A program made the position numbers and the translations under genes. 64,000 nucleotides of DNA from positions 117,481 to 181,480 of the forward strand of contig NZ_QVLR01000016.1 in the NCBI RefSeq assembly GCF_014822185.1, in the 5' to 3' direction. The stretch is from Azoarcus sp. Aa7 (GTDB lineage Bacteria; Pseudomonadota; Gammaproteobacteria; Burkholderiales; Rhodocyclaceae). A model generated the notes under the pieces. The model had not been told where the DNA came from, did no database searches, and saw only the letters and a program-made list of their open reading frames with translations. Positions within the stretch are counted from its first letter, which is position 1; the number at the start of each line of letters is the position of its first letter. Positions 9,891 to 19,670 of the stretch are shown here, piece by piece.

Positions 9891-10997
9891 TCAGATGCGC
9901 ATCGGCATGACCACGTACTTGAAGCGGTCGTTGCCCGGCAGGGTCACCAGCGCGCTCGAGTTGCCGTCATTGAAGCGCCACTCGACCTGATCCTCGTGGG
10001 TATTGGTGAGCACGTCGAGCAGGTAGGTGACGTTGAAGCCGATGTCGAGCGGGGCGTCGTGGTAGTCGACTTCCAGCTCTTCCTGCGCTTCTTCCTGTTC
10101 GGCGTTGGTGCTGGCGATCTTCAGCGTGCCGTCGCCGAGCACGAGGCGCACGCCGCGGAACTTGTCGTTGGTCAGGATCGCGACGCGCGACAGGGTCGCG
10201 AGCAGCGGGGTGCGCTCGAAGGTCAGCAGCTTCTGGTGGTTCTGCGGGATCACGCGCTCGTAGTCGGGGAACTTGCCGTCGATGAGCTTGGAGACGAGCT
10301 CGATCGGGCCGAAGCGGAACACCACCTGGTTGCCGGCGAGGACGACTTCGAGCGGATCTTCGCTGTCGGCGAGCTGGCGCGCGAGTTCCATGACCGTCTT
10401 GCGCGGCAGGATGACATCGGTGCGCGGCACTTCGGCCTCGAGCGGACTGGAGGCGAAGGCGAGGCGGTGGCCGTCGGTGGCGACCATGCGCAGTTCGTTG
10501 CCGTCGGCGATCAGCAGCAGGCCGTTGAGGTAGTAGCGGATGTCCTGCTGCGCCATCGCGTAGGCGACCTGCGCGAGCTGGCGCTTGAAGCTCTTCTGGC
10601 TGATGCTGAAGCGCGTGGCGTCGCCGTCGGGCAGGTTCATGCGCGGGTAGTCGGCGGCGGGCAGGGTTTGCAGTGCGAAGCGGCTGCGGCCGGCCTTGAC
10701 GGTGAGGCGCTTGTCGTCGAGCGTCACGACCACCTCGCCCTCGGACGGCAGCGCGCGCAGGATGTCCTGCAGCTTCTTCGCCGCGACGGTGATGGATGCG
10801 TCCTCGCCGCCGATGTGCCCGCCCGTGGTCGTGCGGATCTGGATCTCGATGTCGGTGGCGAGCAGCGTGAGCTGGTCGCCGTGCTTCTCGATCAGCACGT
10901 TCGACAGGATCGGCAGGGTGTGGCGCTTTTCGACGATGCCGGCGACCGACTGCAGCGGGGCGAGGAGCGCATCGCGGGTGGTGGTGAGCAGAAGCAT
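9891..10997 (-). CDS. dnaN: DNA polymerase III beta sliding clamp
   Basis: 368 residues, the standard length for the three-domain clamp. Recognisable segments include the start MLLLTTTRDALLAPL, LPILSNVLIE, ATDGHRLAFA in the middle domain, and the C-terminal VTLPGNDRFKYVVMPMRI, whose MPMR(I/L) end is diagnostic. The dimer ring tethers polymerase III and binds clamp-binding proteins including Hda. It lies 68 bases after dnaA on the same strand and is probably co-transcribed with it. Confidence 0.98.
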   Translation of the reverse strand: MLLLTTTRDALLAPLQSVAGIVEKRHTLPILSNVLIEKHGDQLTLLATDIEIQIRTTTGGHIGGEDASITVAAKKLQDILRALPSEGEVVVTLDDKRLTVKAGRSRFALQTLPAADYPRMNLPDGDATRFSISQKSFKRQLAQVAYAMAQQDIRYYLNGLLLIADGNELRMVATDGHRLAFASSPLEAEVPRTDVILPRKTVMELARQLADSEDPLEVVLAGNQVVFRFGPIELVSKLIDGKFPDYERVIPQNHQKLLTFERTPLLATLSRVAILTNDKFRGVRLVLGDGTLKIASTNAEQEEAQEELEVDYHDAPLDIGFNVTYLLDVLTNTHEDQVEWRFNDGNSSALVTLPGNDRFKYVVMPMRI

Positions 10998-11065
10998 GGC
11001 GTCAGGATCTTCCGTTTGAGGTTATTCCGTTTGTCCGGGCAGGGGAGCGGTGCTGCGGGGAGCGC

Positions 11066-12499
11066 TCATCCGCGCAGCACCTGCGTGAGCACGTGCACGT
11101 CATGGTTGAGCTGCTGGTCGGCGAGGCGCAGGTCCGCGATGGTGCGGCACGCGTGCAGCACGGTGGTGTGGTCGCGTCCGCCGAAGGCCTCGCCGATCGC
11201 CGGCAGCGACATCGGCGTGAGGTCCTTCGCCAGCCACATCGCGACCTGGCGCGGACGCGCGATGACGCGCGTGCGCTTCTTCGAGTGCATGTCGGCGACC
11301 TTGATCTTGTAGTAGTCGGCGACCGTCTTCTGGATGTGCTCGATCGTGAGCTGGCGGTTGTGCGCGTTGAGCAGATCCTTCAGGGCGTCCTTGGCGACTT
11401 CCAGCGAGATGCCGCGGCCGTGGAAGCGCGCGAAGGCGACGACCTTGTTCAACGCGCCTTCGAGTTCGCGCACGTTGGAGCGCAGGTTCTTGGCGATCAG
11501 GAAGGCGACGTCGTCGTGCAGATCGACGCGCAGCGCCTCGGCCTTCTTCTGCAGGATCGCGACGCGCATCTCGAGCTCGGGCGGCTCGATCTGCACCGTG
11601 AGACCCCAGTCGAAGCGCGAGATGAGGCGGTCTTCGAGGCCCTGGATGTCCTTGGGGTAGGTGTCGCAGGTGATGACGATCTGCTTGCGCGCCTCGGTCA
11701 GCGCGTTGAACGCGTGGAAGAATTCTTCCTGCGTGCGGTTCTTGTTGTTGAAGAACTGGATGTCGTCGATCAGCAGCAGGTCGAGCGAGCGGTAGTAGCG
11801 CTTGAAGGCGTCGAAGCTCTTCTGCTGGTAGGCGCGCACGACGTCGGCGTAGTAGTCCTCGACGTGCACATAGCGGATCACCGCGCGCGGGTTGCGCCGG
11901 TACACGGCGTTGCCGATGGCGTGCACGAGGTGGGTCTTGCCGAGGCCGACGCCGCCATAGACGAACAGCGGGTTGTAGGATGTGCCCGGGTTCTGCGCGA
12001 CCTGCATCGCGGCGGCGCGCGCGAGGTCGTTGGCGCGGCCGGTGACCAGCGTGTCGAAGGTGAAGTCCGGGTTGAGGCGCGTCTTCTCGTAGGCGAGGTC
12101 GGCCGAGCTGGTGGCGGGTTCGGGGTCGGGGCGCGTGATGATGGCGGGGGCCGCGACCGGCGCGGGGGTGGCGTTCGCAGCCGAGGCCGCGCCTGCCGAC
12201 GCGACCGGCATGACGGGGGCGACGGCGCGCGCGGCCGTGCGCGCGCTGCCCGCTTCGGACATCAGCAGTTCGAGCAGCAGCGGGCCGCCGTGGAACTCTT
12301 CGCCGAGCTCGGCGATACGCTTGAGGTAGCGTTCGCGCACCCACTGCATGACGAAGCGGTTGGGGGCGAACAGGCGCAGCGACGGTTCGTCGCTCGTGCC
12401 GGCCTCCGCACGCAGCGTCTTGATCCATGTGTTGAACTGCTGCGGGGGCAGCTCACTCTCAAGGCGCGACAGGCAGAAGGACCAAAAATCTTGACTCAC
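11066..12499 (-). CDS. dnaA: Chromosomal replication initiator DnaA
   Basis: 477 residues from a GTG start at 12499, which gives the expected N-terminus (M)[13 protein letters not shown]. An upstream ATG at 12745 would add 82 low-complexity residues and is rejected. Domain I is residues 1-80, an Ala/Pro-rich linker about 85-135, Walker [10 protein letters not shown] 182-190, and Walker [10 protein letters not shown] near 245. The C-terminal domain IV has the DnaA-box-binding signature [16 protein letters not shown] near 440. It binds DnaA boxes and melts the origin. It is divergent from rpmH across a gap with one perfect DnaA box. Confidence 0.97.
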   Translation of the reverse strand: MSQDFWSFCLSRLESELPPQQFNTWIKTLRAEAGTSDEPSLRLFAPNRFVMQWVRERYLKRIAELGEEFHGGPLLLELLMSEAGSARTAARAVAPVMPVASAGAASAANATPAPVAAPAIITRPDPEPATSSADLAYEKTRLNPDFTFDTLVTGRANDLARAAAMQVAQNPGTSYNPLFVYGGVGLGKTHLVHAIGNAVYRRNPRAVIRYVHVEDYYADVVRAYQQKSFDAFKRYYRSLDLLLIDDIQFFNNKNRTQEEFFHAFNALTEARKQIVITCDTYPKDIQGLEDRLISRFDWGLTVQIEPPELEMRVAILQKKAEALRVDLHDDVAFLIAKNLRSNVRELEGALNKVVAFARFHGRGISLEVAKDALKDLLNAHNRQLTIEHIQKTVADYYKIKVADMHSKKRTRVIARPRQVAMWLAKDLTPMSLPAIGEAFGGRDHTTVLHACRTIADLRLADQQLNHDVHVLTQVLRG

Positions 12500-12693
12500 G
12501 GACTCGATGGTTAGGGCTTGTGACACGATTTCCAAAACACCTCGGCTCGGCGGTCGGAGCAGTGAAGCGCAACGGCGGCGCGAACTCGTTTCGGGGACAT
12601 CCCGGCCGTCCGCGAAGCGCGACGGGCCTGAACGGGCGGCGCACAGGGGCGGTCGGGAGGGGAAACGCTGGATTCTACCCCCCGGCGGGAGAG

Positions 12694-12702
12694 TTATCCA
12701 CA
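12694..12702 (+). promoter_or_regulatory. DnaA box (perfect)
   Basis: TTATCCACA matches the consensus TTATNCACA exactly. It lies between dnaA and rpmH, about 20 bases before the rpmH -35, and may serve the origin and DnaA autoregulation. Confidence 0.8.
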
Positions 12703-12722
12703 GCCCGGGCCAAAAATTGTGC

Positions 12723-12751
12723 TTGACAAACAGGGTATTATCCAATTAAAT
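12723..12751 (+). promoter_or_regulatory. rpmH promoter
   Basis: A perfect TTGACA (12723-12728), a 17-base spacer and TTAAAT (12746-12751). The predicted start is about 26 bases before the rpmH ATG. It probably drives the rpmH-rnpA-yidD-yidC-mnmE block. Confidence 0.75.
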
Positions 12752-12783
12752 CCGCGGTTTGACCCTTTCACTGGCCAACAGAA

Positions 12784-12918
12784 ATGAAACGCACCTATCA
12801 GCCGTCCGTCGTCCGTCGCAAGCGCACCCATGGTTTCCTGGTCCGCATGAAGACCCGTGGCGGTCGCGCCGTCATCCGCGCTCGTCGCGCCAAGGGCCGT
12901 CATCGCCTCGCTGTCTGA
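12784..12918 (+). CDS. rpmH: 50S ribosomal protein bL34
   Basis: 44 residues, the canonical length. [18 protein letters not shown] begins the protein, followed by [10 protein letters not shown] and [11 protein letters not shown], which are universal L34 features. It is a basic protein of the large ribosomal subunit. It is the first gene of the block, with rnpA starting two bases after its stop. Confidence 0.98.
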   Translation: MKRTYQPSVVRRKRTHGFLVRMKTRGGRAVIRARRAKGRHRLAV

Positions 12919-12919
12919 G

Positions 12920-13279
12920 GTGAATAGCCCGTCGGGCGTTGATCAGAGATTCCTCAGCGCCTACAGATTACGAAAAACGGATGAGTATTCATCCGTTTTT
13001 GCTTTTCGGCGGGCGATCAAGGGACGCTTCTTCGTCGTTCATTATCGTCCCAACGAACTCGACACGGCACGCCTCGGCGTGGTTGTGGCGAAGAAGCTGG
13101 CGAAACGCGCCAACGTGCGCAACCTGGTGAAACGCATCGTGCGCGAACAGTTTCGCAAAATTCGTGTGACACTCCCTCATCACGACCTGATCGTGCGCCT
13201 GCATGCGCCGGTCAGGGATGCCACGCGCGCGATGATCAACGAAGACATCGCGCAACTTTTCGCGCGCCTGCGACCGTGA
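12920..13279 (+). CDS. rnpA: Ribonuclease P protein component
   Basis: 119 residues from a GTG at 12920, placed directly after rpmH. The RNase P protein motif [16 protein letters not shown] (the RNR helix) is present, with KTDEYSSVF near the start and [15 protein letters not shown] in the middle. It binds the RNase P RNA and helps remove tRNA 5' leaders. An in-frame ATG at 12857 inside rpmH would add 21 residues and is less likely. It overlaps yidD by four bases. Confidence 0.95.
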   Translation: MNSPSGVDQRFLSAYRLRKTDEYSSVFAFRRAIKGRFFVVHYRPNELDTARLGVVVAKKLAKRANVRNLVKRIVREQFRKIRVTLPHHDLIVRLHAPVRDATRAMINEDIAQLFARLRP

Positions 13280-13488
13280 TCAAGTCGCTGCTCCTCGGCC
13301 TGCTGCGCGTTTATCGTTACGCGATCAGCCCGATGCTGGGGCGCAACTGCCGTTTTCATCCGAGTTGTTCCGAATACGCGGCCGAGGCCGTCCAGCGCCA
13401 CGGCGCCCTGAAGGGCGGGTGGCTGGCGTTCAAGCGGGTGGGCCGTTGCCACCCATTCCATCCGGGCGGGTATGATCCCGTTCCCTGA
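13276..13488 (+). CDS. yidD: Membrane protein insertion efficiency factor YidD
   Basis: 70 residues with a GTG start overlapping the rnpA stop. The YidD core is clear: [20 protein letters not shown], then [19 protein letters not shown] and [17 protein letters not shown] with three conserved Cys. It is an inner-membrane-associated amphipathic protein that assists YidC-dependent insertion. Its position between rnpA and yidC is conserved. Confidence 0.95.
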   Translation: MIKSLLLGLLRVYRYAISPMLGRNCRFHPSCSEYAAEAVQRHGALKGGWLAFKRVGRCHPFHPGGYDPVP

Positions 13489-13514
13489 CTCTTCCCAGAA
13501 CATACAAGAATCCG

Positions 13515-15173
13515 ATGGACCAGCGTCGACTGATACTCTTCCTCATCTTCTCCTTCGCCGTGATCATGCTGTGGGACGGCTGGCAGAAGCATAACCGTCC
13601 CGCCCCCGCGCCCACCGCGGCGGTGGCCGATCAGCAGGCGCCGGGTTCGTCCGTTCCGGGCGCGGTGCCGACCCCGAGCACGAACATGGCCGGCGTGCCG
13701 GCGGTGCCGGAAGCGCGCGCCGGCGCGTCCAACGCGCCGCGCGTGACGGTGCGCACCGACGTGTTCGTCGCGGAAGTCTCCGCCGAGGGCGGCAGCATCG
13801 TCCACCTCGAACTGGCGCAGCACAAGTCCAAGACCGACGTCGCACGCAACTTCGTGCTCTTCGACGACGGCGCCGAGCACCTGTATGCGGCGCAGTCGGG
13901 CCTGATCGGCGACGGCCTGCCGAGCCACAAGACGGTGTTCGCGCTGCCCGCCGGCGAACAGGCGCTCAAGGACGGCCAGGACAGCCTGACGCTGCGTCTC
14001 GAGGCGCCGGAGCAGAACGGCGTGAAGGTCGCGAAGCTGATGACCTTCCACCGCGGCAGCTACCTCGTCGATGTCGCCTACGAGATCGTCAACGGCGGCG
14101 GTGCGCCGCTCAACGCGCACGCGTATTTCCAGATGACGCGCGACGGCAAGCCGGCAGAATCGGTCGAGGGCTTCGGCGTCAGCGTGTTCACCGGTCCGGC
14201 CTTCTACAGCGAAGCCGAGAAGTTCCAGAAGGTGCAGTTCGAGGAAATCGACAAGGGCAAGGCCAAGTTCGTGAAGAAGGCGAACGATGGCTGGGCGGCG
14301 CTGGTGCAGCACTACTTCGTCAGCGCGTGGCTGCCGCAGGACGGCGTCGAGCGCGAGTTCTTCGCGCGCAAGGTCGGTGACGGCCTGTACTCGTCGGGTC
14401 TGATCATGCCGGTCACTGCGGTCGCGCCGGGCGAGAAGGGTTCGGTGTCGACGCGCCTGTATGCCGGACCGCAGGAGCAGGACAAGCTCGAAGGCATCTC
14501 CAAGGGCCTCGACCTGGTGGTCGACTACGGCTGGCTGACGGTGATCGCGGCGCCGCTGTTCTGGGTGCTGTCGTGGTTCCACAAGCTGCTCGGTAACTGG
14601 GGCTGGGCGATCATCCTCGTGACCGTGCTGATCAAGGCGGCCTTCTTCCCGCTGTCGGCAGCGAGCTACAAGTCGATGGCCAAGATGCGCGTGCTGGGCC
14701 CGCGCATGCAACGCCTGAAGGAGCTGTACGGCAACGACAAGGTCAAGCTGCAGCAGGAAATGATGGAGATGTACAAGCGGGAGAAGATCAACCCGCTGGG
14801 CGGCTGCCTGCCGATCCTCGTGCAGATCCCGGTGTTCATCGCGCTGTACTGGGTGCTGCTGGGCAGCGTCGAGATGCGCCATGCGCCGTGGCTGGGCTGG
14901 ATCCAGGATCTGTCGTCCAAGGACCCGTTCTACATCCTGCCGATCATCATGGGCGCGACGATGCTGATCCAGACCAAGCTCAACCCGACGCCGCCGGATC
15001 CGATCCAGGCGAAGGTGATGCTGGCGATGCCCATCGTGTTCACCTTCATGTTCCTGTGGTTCCCGTCCGGCCTGGTGCTGTACTGGGTCGTGAACAACAC
15101 GCTGTCGATTGCCCAGCAGTGGCAGATTACGAGGATGATCGAAGGTGGAAAGTCCGGCGCGAAGCCTGCCTGA
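13515..15173 (+). CDS. yidC: Membrane protein insertase YidC
   Basis: 552 residues. The N-terminal membrane anchor is at about 4-22 ([15 protein letters not shown]). A large periplasmic domain follows to about residue 340, then the conserved 60KD_IMP core with several membrane segments, including [28 protein letters not shown] and [18 protein letters not shown]. It inserts membrane proteins alone or with SecYEG. The 3' end overlaps mnmE by 29 bases. Confidence 0.98.
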   Translation: MDQRRLILFLIFSFAVIMLWDGWQKHNRPAPAPTAAVADQQAPGSSVPGAVPTPSTNMAGVPAVPEARAGASNAPRVTVRTDVFVAEVSAEGGSIVHLELAQHKSKTDVARNFVLFDDGAEHLYAAQSGLIGDGLPSHKTVFALPAGEQALKDGQDSLTLRLEAPEQNGVKVAKLMTFHRGSYLVDVAYEIVNGGGAPLNAHAYFQMTRDGKPAESVEGFGVSVFTGPAFYSEAEKFQKVQFEEIDKGKAKFVKKANDGWAALVQHYFVSAWLPQDGVEREFFARKVGDGLYSSGLIMPVTAVAPGEKGSVSTRLYAGPQEQDKLEGISKGLDLVVDYGWLTVIAAPLFWVLSWFHKLLGNWGWAIILVTVLIKAAFFPLSAASYKSMAKMRVLGPRMQRLKELYGNDKVKLQQEMMEMYKREKINPLGGCLPILVQIPVFIALYWVLLGSVEMRHAPWLGWIQDLSSKDPFYILPIIMGATMLIQTKLNPTPPDPIQAKVMLAMPIVFTFMFLWFPSGLVLYWVVNNTLSIAQQWQITRMIEGGKSGAKPA

Positions 15174-16500
15174 TACCATCGCCGCCGTCGCGACCGCGCC
15201 CGGTCGCGGCGGGATCGGCGTGATTCGCGTGTCGGGCGCAGCGCTCGTGCCGATGGCGCGGGCGCTCATCGGCAAGACCCCCGAACCCCGCACTGCGGGG
15301 TTCGCGCGTTTTCTGGATAGCGAAGGGCGCGCGATCGACGAGGGCCTGCTGCTGTACTTCCCGGCGCCGAATTCCTTCACCGGCGAGGACGTGCTCGAAT
15401 TGCAGGGGCATGGCGGGCCGGTGGTGATGCAGATGCTGCTCGGGCGCTGCGTCGAACTCGGCGCGCGCCTGGCCGAGCCCGGGGAGTTCTCGCGCCGCGC
15501 CTTCCTCAACGGCAAGATGGACCTCGCGCAGGCGGAAGCCGTCGCGGACCTGATCGAAGCCTCGACGGTCGCGGCGGCGCGCTCGGCGCTGCGCTCCTTG
15601 TCGGGGGCCTTCTCGGACGAGATGCACCGCATCACCGACGCGCTGATCGACCTGCGCATGCTGGTCGAGGCGACGCTGGACTTCCCCGAGGAGGAGGTCG
15701 AGTTTCTCGAGAAGGCGCGTGCGCTGGAGCGGCTCGAAGGCATCCGGGGCATGCTCGTCGATGTACTCGAACGTGCGCGCCAGGGGGCGCTGCTGCGCAC
15801 CGGCATGAACGTCGTGCTGGTCGGCCGGCCCAACGTCGGCAAGTCCAGCCTGCTGAACTGCCTCGCGGGCGAGGAGCGCGCGATCGTGACCGAGATCGCG
15901 GGCACGACGCGCGACGCGTTGCGCGAGACGATCGCGATCGAGGGCATCCCGGTCCACGTCATCGACACCGCGGGACTGCGCGAGACCGAGGACCCGGTGG
16001 AGAAAATCGGGGTGGAGCGCACCTGGCGCGAGATTGGGCGCGCGGACGTGATCCTGCGCCTGGTCGACGCGCGCACGGGCGCGGGGGATCCGGACGACGC
16101 GATCGACGCGGCACTGCCGGCCGGCGTCGAGCGCATCATCGTGCACAACAAGATCGATCTGTGCGGGATCGCGCCGGGCCGCAGCGAGGCCGAGGGCAGG
16201 GTGTCGGTCTATCTGTCGGCGCAGCGTGGCGAAGGCGTGGATCTGCTGCGCACCGAATTGCTGCGGGTGGCGGGCTGGCATGCGCACGGCGAGGACGTCG
16301 TGCTCGCGCGCGAACGGCACCTGGTCGCGCTGCGCGCGGCGCTGGGGCACGTCGAGGCCGCTCAGGGGCAGAGCGCGGCGCTGGAGCTCTTTGCCGAGGA
16401 GTTGCGCCAGGCGCAGGAGCGTATCGGCGAGATCACCGGCGAATTCACGGCCGACGATCTGCTCGGGGTGATCTTCTCGCGCTTCTGCATCGGCAAGTGA
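15145..16500 (+). CDS. mnmE: tRNA uridine-5-carboxymethylaminomethyl GTPase MnmE
   Basis: 451 residues from a GTG start inside the yidC 3' end. The N-terminal formyl-THF-binding domain starts [18 protein letters not shown]. The G domain carries [12 protein letters not shown] (about 229-240), IAGTTRD, DTAGLRE and the NKID motif HNKIDL. The C-terminal FCIGK supplies the catalytic Cys. With MnmG it makes the cmnm5 modification at wobble U34. mnmG is not in the window. Confidence 0.97.
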   Translation: MESPARSLPDTIAAVATAPGRGGIGVIRVSGAALVPMARALIGKTPEPRTAGFARFLDSEGRAIDEGLLLYFPAPNSFTGEDVLELQGHGGPVVMQMLLGRCVELGARLAEPGEFSRRAFLNGKMDLAQAEAVADLIEASTVAAARSALRSLSGAFSDEMHRITDALIDLRMLVEATLDFPEEEVEFLEKARALERLEGIRGMLVDVLERARQGALLRTGMNVVLVGRPNVGKSSLLNCLAGEERAIVTEIAGTTRDALRETIAIEGIPVHVIDTAGLRETEDPVEKIGVERTWREIGRADVILRLVDARTGAGDPDDAIDAALPAGVERIIVHNKIDLCGIAPGRSEAEGRVSVYLSAQRGEGVDLLRTELLRVAGWHAHGEDVVLARERHLVALRAALGHVEAAQGQSAALELFAEELRQAQERIGEITGEFTADDLLGVIFSRFCIGK

Positions 16501-16569
16501 TCGCAGCGACGGCAAGGCTTCGTTGTAATGCATTTTGCATGGTTGGGGCGGCTGTCCGGCCGGTTCCGT

Positions 16570-16585
16570 TGTTCCACGTGAAACA
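16570..16585. other. parS centromere site (copy 1)
   Basis: TGTTCCACGTGAAACA matches the chromosomal ParB-binding consensus TGTTNCACGTGAAACA at every position. It lies between mnmE and the TauE-type gene, about 4 kb from dnaA. The parA and parB genes are not in the window. Confidence 0.93.
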
Positions 16586-16593
16586 CGATCGGC

Positions 16594-17373
16594 ATGGGCG
16601 AGACTGAGTGGCTCTTTGTCGCCCTCGGCATGGCGGCCTTTTTTGCCGGGGTCGTCGATGCCGTTGTCGGCGGTGGGGGACTGATCCAGATCCCTGCGCT
16701 GTTCTCGGCCTTCCCGAACGCGAGCCCGGCGACCCTGTTCGGGACGAACAAACTGTCGAGCGTCGTCGGCACCACGAGCGCAGCGATCCAGTACGGACGG
16801 CGGGTGGAGATCCCGTGGCGCGTGACCCTGCCCGGGGCGCTCGCGGCCTTCACCGGTTCGTGGTTCGGCGCCAGGACGGTCGCCTACCTGTCGCCGGAGC
16901 TGTTGCGGCCGCTGGTGCTCGGGCTGCTGATCGTCGTCGCGATCTACACCTTCCGACGCAAGGACTTCGGTACCGGCGGCAAGGTGATGCCGGAGGGACG
17001 CAAGCCCGTGGTGGTGGCGCTGCTGATCGGCGCGGTCGTGGGCTTTTACGATGGCTTCTTCGGTCCGGGGACCGGGAGCTTTCTGATCTTCCTGTTTGTC
17101 CGATTCCTCGGCATGGACTTCCTGCGCGCTTCGGTCAGCGCGAAGATCCTGAACGTCGCGACCAACGTCGCCGCGATCGCGCTGTTCGCGAGCACCGTCG
17201 AGCTGTTGTGGCAGGTGGCCGGGGTGATGGCTTTGTGCAACCTGTCGGGGGCGCTGGTGGGGTCGCGGCTCGCGCTTCGGCACGGGGCGCGGTTCGTGCG
17301 CACGATGTTCCTCGGCGTGCTGTGCGTGCTGATCGGGAAGATGGTGTATGACCTGGTGCTGCGCCTGCACTGA
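16594..17373 (+). CDS. TauE/SafE-family sulfite/anion permease
   Basis: 259 residues, about eight hydrophobic segments. Typical TauE features are AFFAGVVDAVVGGGGLIQIP near the start, FGTNKLSSVVGTTSAA, and a second half repeating the pattern at GFYDGFFGPGTGSFLIF and ASVSAKILNVATN. The family exports or imports sulfur anions or other small organic anions; the substrate here cannot be told. The gene lies exactly between two parS sites, so transcription crosses the ParB loading zone. Confidence 0.85.
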   Translation: MGETEWLFVALGMAAFFAGVVDAVVGGGGLIQIPALFSAFPNASPATLFGTNKLSSVVGTTSAAIQYGRRVEIPWRVTLPGALAAFTGSWFGARTVAYLSPELLRPLVLGLLIVVAIYTFRRKDFGTGGKVMPEGRKPVVVALLIGAVVGFYDGFFGPGTGSFLIFLFVRFLGMDFLRASVSAKILNVATNVAAIALFASTVELLWQVAGVMALCNLSGALVGSRLALRHGARFVRTMFLGVLCVLIGKMVYDLVLRLH

Positions 17374-17381
17374 TGCAGACC

Positions 17382-17397
17382 TGTTCCACGTGAAACA
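17382..17397. other. parS centromere site (copy 2)
   Basis: A second perfect TGTTCCACGTGAAACA, 812 bases from the first and in the same orientation, nine bases after the permease stop. Paired, closely spaced parS sites near the origin fit ParB spreading and SMC loading. Confidence 0.93.
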
Positions 17398-17415
17398 CTG
17401 CCACAAGGAGAGACG

Positions 17416-18312
17416 ATGAGCGAGGACGGCACGACGGCAGGGCCCGAGTGCGGGTCGGACACGCTGGTCGAGGCGCTCGACGCGCACTTAGGTTTCTTTT
17501 GCCGTGGGGCTCGCATGCTCGAGGCGGGGGTGTCGCGCTACCAGCGCTACGAGGTGTGGGACACCCCCACCTTCGGCAAGCTCTTCCGCCTCGACGGCAG
17601 CCTGATGAGCGCCGAGCGCGACGAGTTCGTGTACCACGAGAATCTCGTGCATGTGCCCGCGCTGTGCCATCCGGCGCCGCGCCGCGCGCTGGTGGTCGGT
17701 GGCGGCGACGGTGGCTCGGCGCGGGAGTTGCTCAAGCATCCCGGTATCGAGCGGGTGGTTGTCGTGGAACTCGACGAAAAGGTGGTCGAGCTGGCGCGCC
17801 GCCATCTCGGGGCGATCCACCAGGGGGCGCTCGACGATCCGCGCACCGAGCTGCATATCGGCGACGGCCTGGACTATGTGCGCAGTGCGGTCGCGGCGGG
17901 CGAGGCTTTCGAGCTGATCGTGCTCGATCTGACCGAGCCGGGCGAGGGACCGGCCGCGGCGCTGTACCGCGAGCCCTTCCTCGCCGATTGCCGCGCGCTG
18001 CTGCGCGGGGAGGGGGCGCTGACGCTGCATCTGGGCGCGCCGTGGCGGCAGGCGGAGCAGGTGCGTACGCTGGTGCGGCGGATGCGCGAGGTGTTCACGC
18101 ACGTGCGGCCGTATTTCATGTTCATCCCGCTGTACGGCGGGCTGTGGGGTCTGGCGTGCGCGTCGGATCGCGTCGATCCGCAGGCGCGCTCGGCCTCCGT
18201 GATCGACGCGGAGCTCGCGCGCAGGGGGATCGCGGGCCTGCGGTATTACAATGGCGAGGTCCACGCCGGGCAGTTCGCCCAGCCGAATTTTCTGCGCGAA
18301 GTGCTCGCATGA
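17416..18312 (+). CDS. speE: Spermidine synthase-like aminopropyltransferase
   Basis: 298 residues. The SpeE pattern is present: GKLFRLDGSLMSAERDEFVYHE for the substrate-binding entry, ALVVGGGDGGSARE as the SAM-fold glycine loop, VVVVELDEKVVELAR with the acidic strand-two end, and VLDLTEPGEG as the catalytic-site strand, where the usual D-S-(T/S)-D is altered to D-L-T-E. It likely transfers an aminopropyl group from decarboxylated SAM to a diamine, though substrate preference is uncertain. AAGGAG precedes the ATG. It overlaps rsmB by four bases. Confidence 0.82.
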   Translation: MSEDGTTAGPECGSDTLVEALDAHLGFFCRGARMLEAGVSRYQRYEVWDTPTFGKLFRLDGSLMSAERDEFVYHENLVHVPALCHPAPRRALVVGGGDGGSARELLKHPGIERVVVVELDEKVVELARRHLGAIHQGALDDPRTELHIGDGLDYVRSAVAAGEAFELIVLDLTEPGEGPAAALYREPFLADCRALLRGEGALTLHLGAPWRQAEQVRTLVRRMREVFTHVRPYFMFIPLYGGLWGLACASDRVDPQARSASVIDAELARRGIAGLRYYNGEVHAGQFAQPNFLREVLA

Positions 18313-19670
18313 GCCTTTCCGCGAGCGAGAGCCAAGTTTTGAAGAATCCCAGACCGACCCGATCTCCGCGCTCCGAGCGCCCTGCCGCCGTGCTGCCGGC
18401 CGACAGCCTGGCCTTCAGCTTCAGCTGCGCCGCGGCGCTCGTGGAGTCGGTGCTGGCCGGGGGGAACCTGACCGACGCCTTCGAAGGGATGCTCGCGCAG
18501 CATCCGGACTGGCCCGACGCGACGCGCGGCGCCGTGCGCGATCTGGCGTGGGGCACGCTGCGCGACTACGGGCGCGGTGACGCGGTGTTGCGCCGCCTGC
18601 TGCACAAGCCGCTGCCTGAGGCGATCCACGCCTTGCTGCTGGTCGCGCTGCATCGGCTCGAGACCCGTCCCGAGCAGGCGCACACCGTCGTGAATCAGGC
18701 GGTCGAGGCGGCTGCAGTGCTGATGGCGCCGTTGAAGGGGGTCGTCAACGGCGTGCTGCGCAATCGCCAGCGCAACGCCGCGGAGTTCGATGCGGAGCTG
18801 GTTGCCGACCAGGCGGCGTATTACCGCCACCCGTCGTGGTGGGTCGAGCGCGTGCGTGCGTCCTTCCCCGACGACTGGGAGGCGGCGCTCGCCGCCGGCA
18901 ACGAACGGCCGCCGATGGGGCTGCGCGTGAATCGTCTGCGCGGCAGCGTCGAAGCGTACGCGAGCGAGCTGGAGGCGGCCGGGCTGGGCCACCGCCGTCT
19001 GGCGAACGATGCGCTGGTGCTCGAGCGGCCGGTCGCCGTCGCGACGCTGCCGGGTTTCGCCGAAGGCCGCGTGTCGGTGCAGGATGCGGGGGCGCAGTGG
19101 GCCGCGCGTTGGCTCGATGTCGCGGCGGGTCAGCGGGTGCTGGATGCCTGTGCCGCGCCGGGGGGCAAGTCGGCACACATCCTCGAGACCGCGCCGGTCG
19201 AGCTGCTGTCGCTCGAACTGGACCCGCTGCGTACCCGGCGCATCGCCGACAACTTCGCGCGCTTGGGCCTCGCGGGCGAGGTGCGCACTGCGGATTGCCG
19301 CGAAGTCGCGAAATGGTGGGACGGGCGGCCGTTCGACCGCATCCTCGCCGACGTGCCGTGCTCGGCCTCGGGCGTCGCGCGCCGTCATCCGGACATCAAG
19401 TGGCTGCGCCGTGCCGACGATATCGCGCGCTTCGCCGCGCAGCAGGCGGAGATCCTCGACGCCCTGTGGCCGACGCTCGCGCCGGGCGGCAGGCTGCTGT
19501 ACGTCACCTGCTCGGTGTTCGACGAGGAGAACACGCGCCAGATCGAGCGCTTCTGCGCACGCCACGCCGATGCGCTGCGTGTCGATCTCGACGGCCGGCC
19601 CGCGTGCCAGCTCCTGCCGCACGCGGACCATGACGGCTTCTACTATGCGTTGCTCGCCAAGCGTGCCTGA
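18309..19670 (+). CDS. rsmB: 16S rRNA (cytosine(967)-C(5))-methyltransferase RsmB
   Basis: 453 residues. The N-terminal NusB-like RNA-binding domain (about 30-165) includes HTVVNQAVEAA. The SAM methyltransferase domain has DACAAPGGKSAHILE (motif I), DVPCSASGVARRHPDIKWL (motif IV, with one of the two active-site Cys) and YVTCSVFDEENTRQIE (motif VI, second Cys). It methylates C967 of 16S rRNA. The ATG at 18309 overlaps the previous stop as ATGA. Confidence 0.95.
   Translation: MSLSASESQVLKNPRPTRSPRSERPAAVLPADSLAFSFSCAAALVESVLAGGNLTDAFEGMLAQHPDWPDATRGAVRDLAWGTLRDYGRGDAVLRRLLHKPLPEAIHALLLVALHRLETRPEQAHTVVNQAVEAAAVLMAPLKGVVNGVLRNRQRNAAEFDAELVADQAAYYRHPSWWVERVRASFPDDWEAALAAGNERPPMGLRVNRLRGSVEAYASELEAAGLGHRRLANDALVLERPVAVATLPGFAEGRVSVQDAGAQWAARWLDVAAGQRVLDACAAPGGKSAHILETAPVELLSLELDPLRTRRIADNFARLGLAGEVRTADCREVAKWWDGRPFDRILADVPCSASGVARRHPDIKWLRRADDIARFAAQQAEILDALWPTLAPGGRLLYVTCSVFDEENTRQIERFCARHADALRVDLDGRPACQLLPHADHDGFYYALLAKRA

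Larger units (their letters stand above)
12500..12783. other. dnaA-rpmH divergent intergenic region, candidate oriC
   Basis: 284 bases between the divergent dnaA and rpmH genes, the usual betaproteobacterial origin position. It holds one perfect DnaA box (12694-12702), a weaker TTATCCAAT at 12739-12747 inside the rpmH promoter, and an AT-richer stretch only at 12713-12756. The rest is GC-rich. Gene polarity flips here and stays rightward for most of 48 kb, which supports a nearby origin, but the DnaA-box content is low for a full oriC. Confidence 0.5.

Noticed and set aside
12500..12745. dnaA start at the upstream ATG, giving 559 residues
   Set aside because: The extra 82 residues are Arg/Pro-rich, unlike any DnaA, and cover the DnaA box and promoter region. 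The GTG at 12499 yields the family-standard N-terminus.
13356..17487. Long minus-strand frames opposite yidC, mnmE and the permease
   Set aside because: They run across several real genes on the other strand, are rich in Arg, Ser, Gln and His, and lack start signals.
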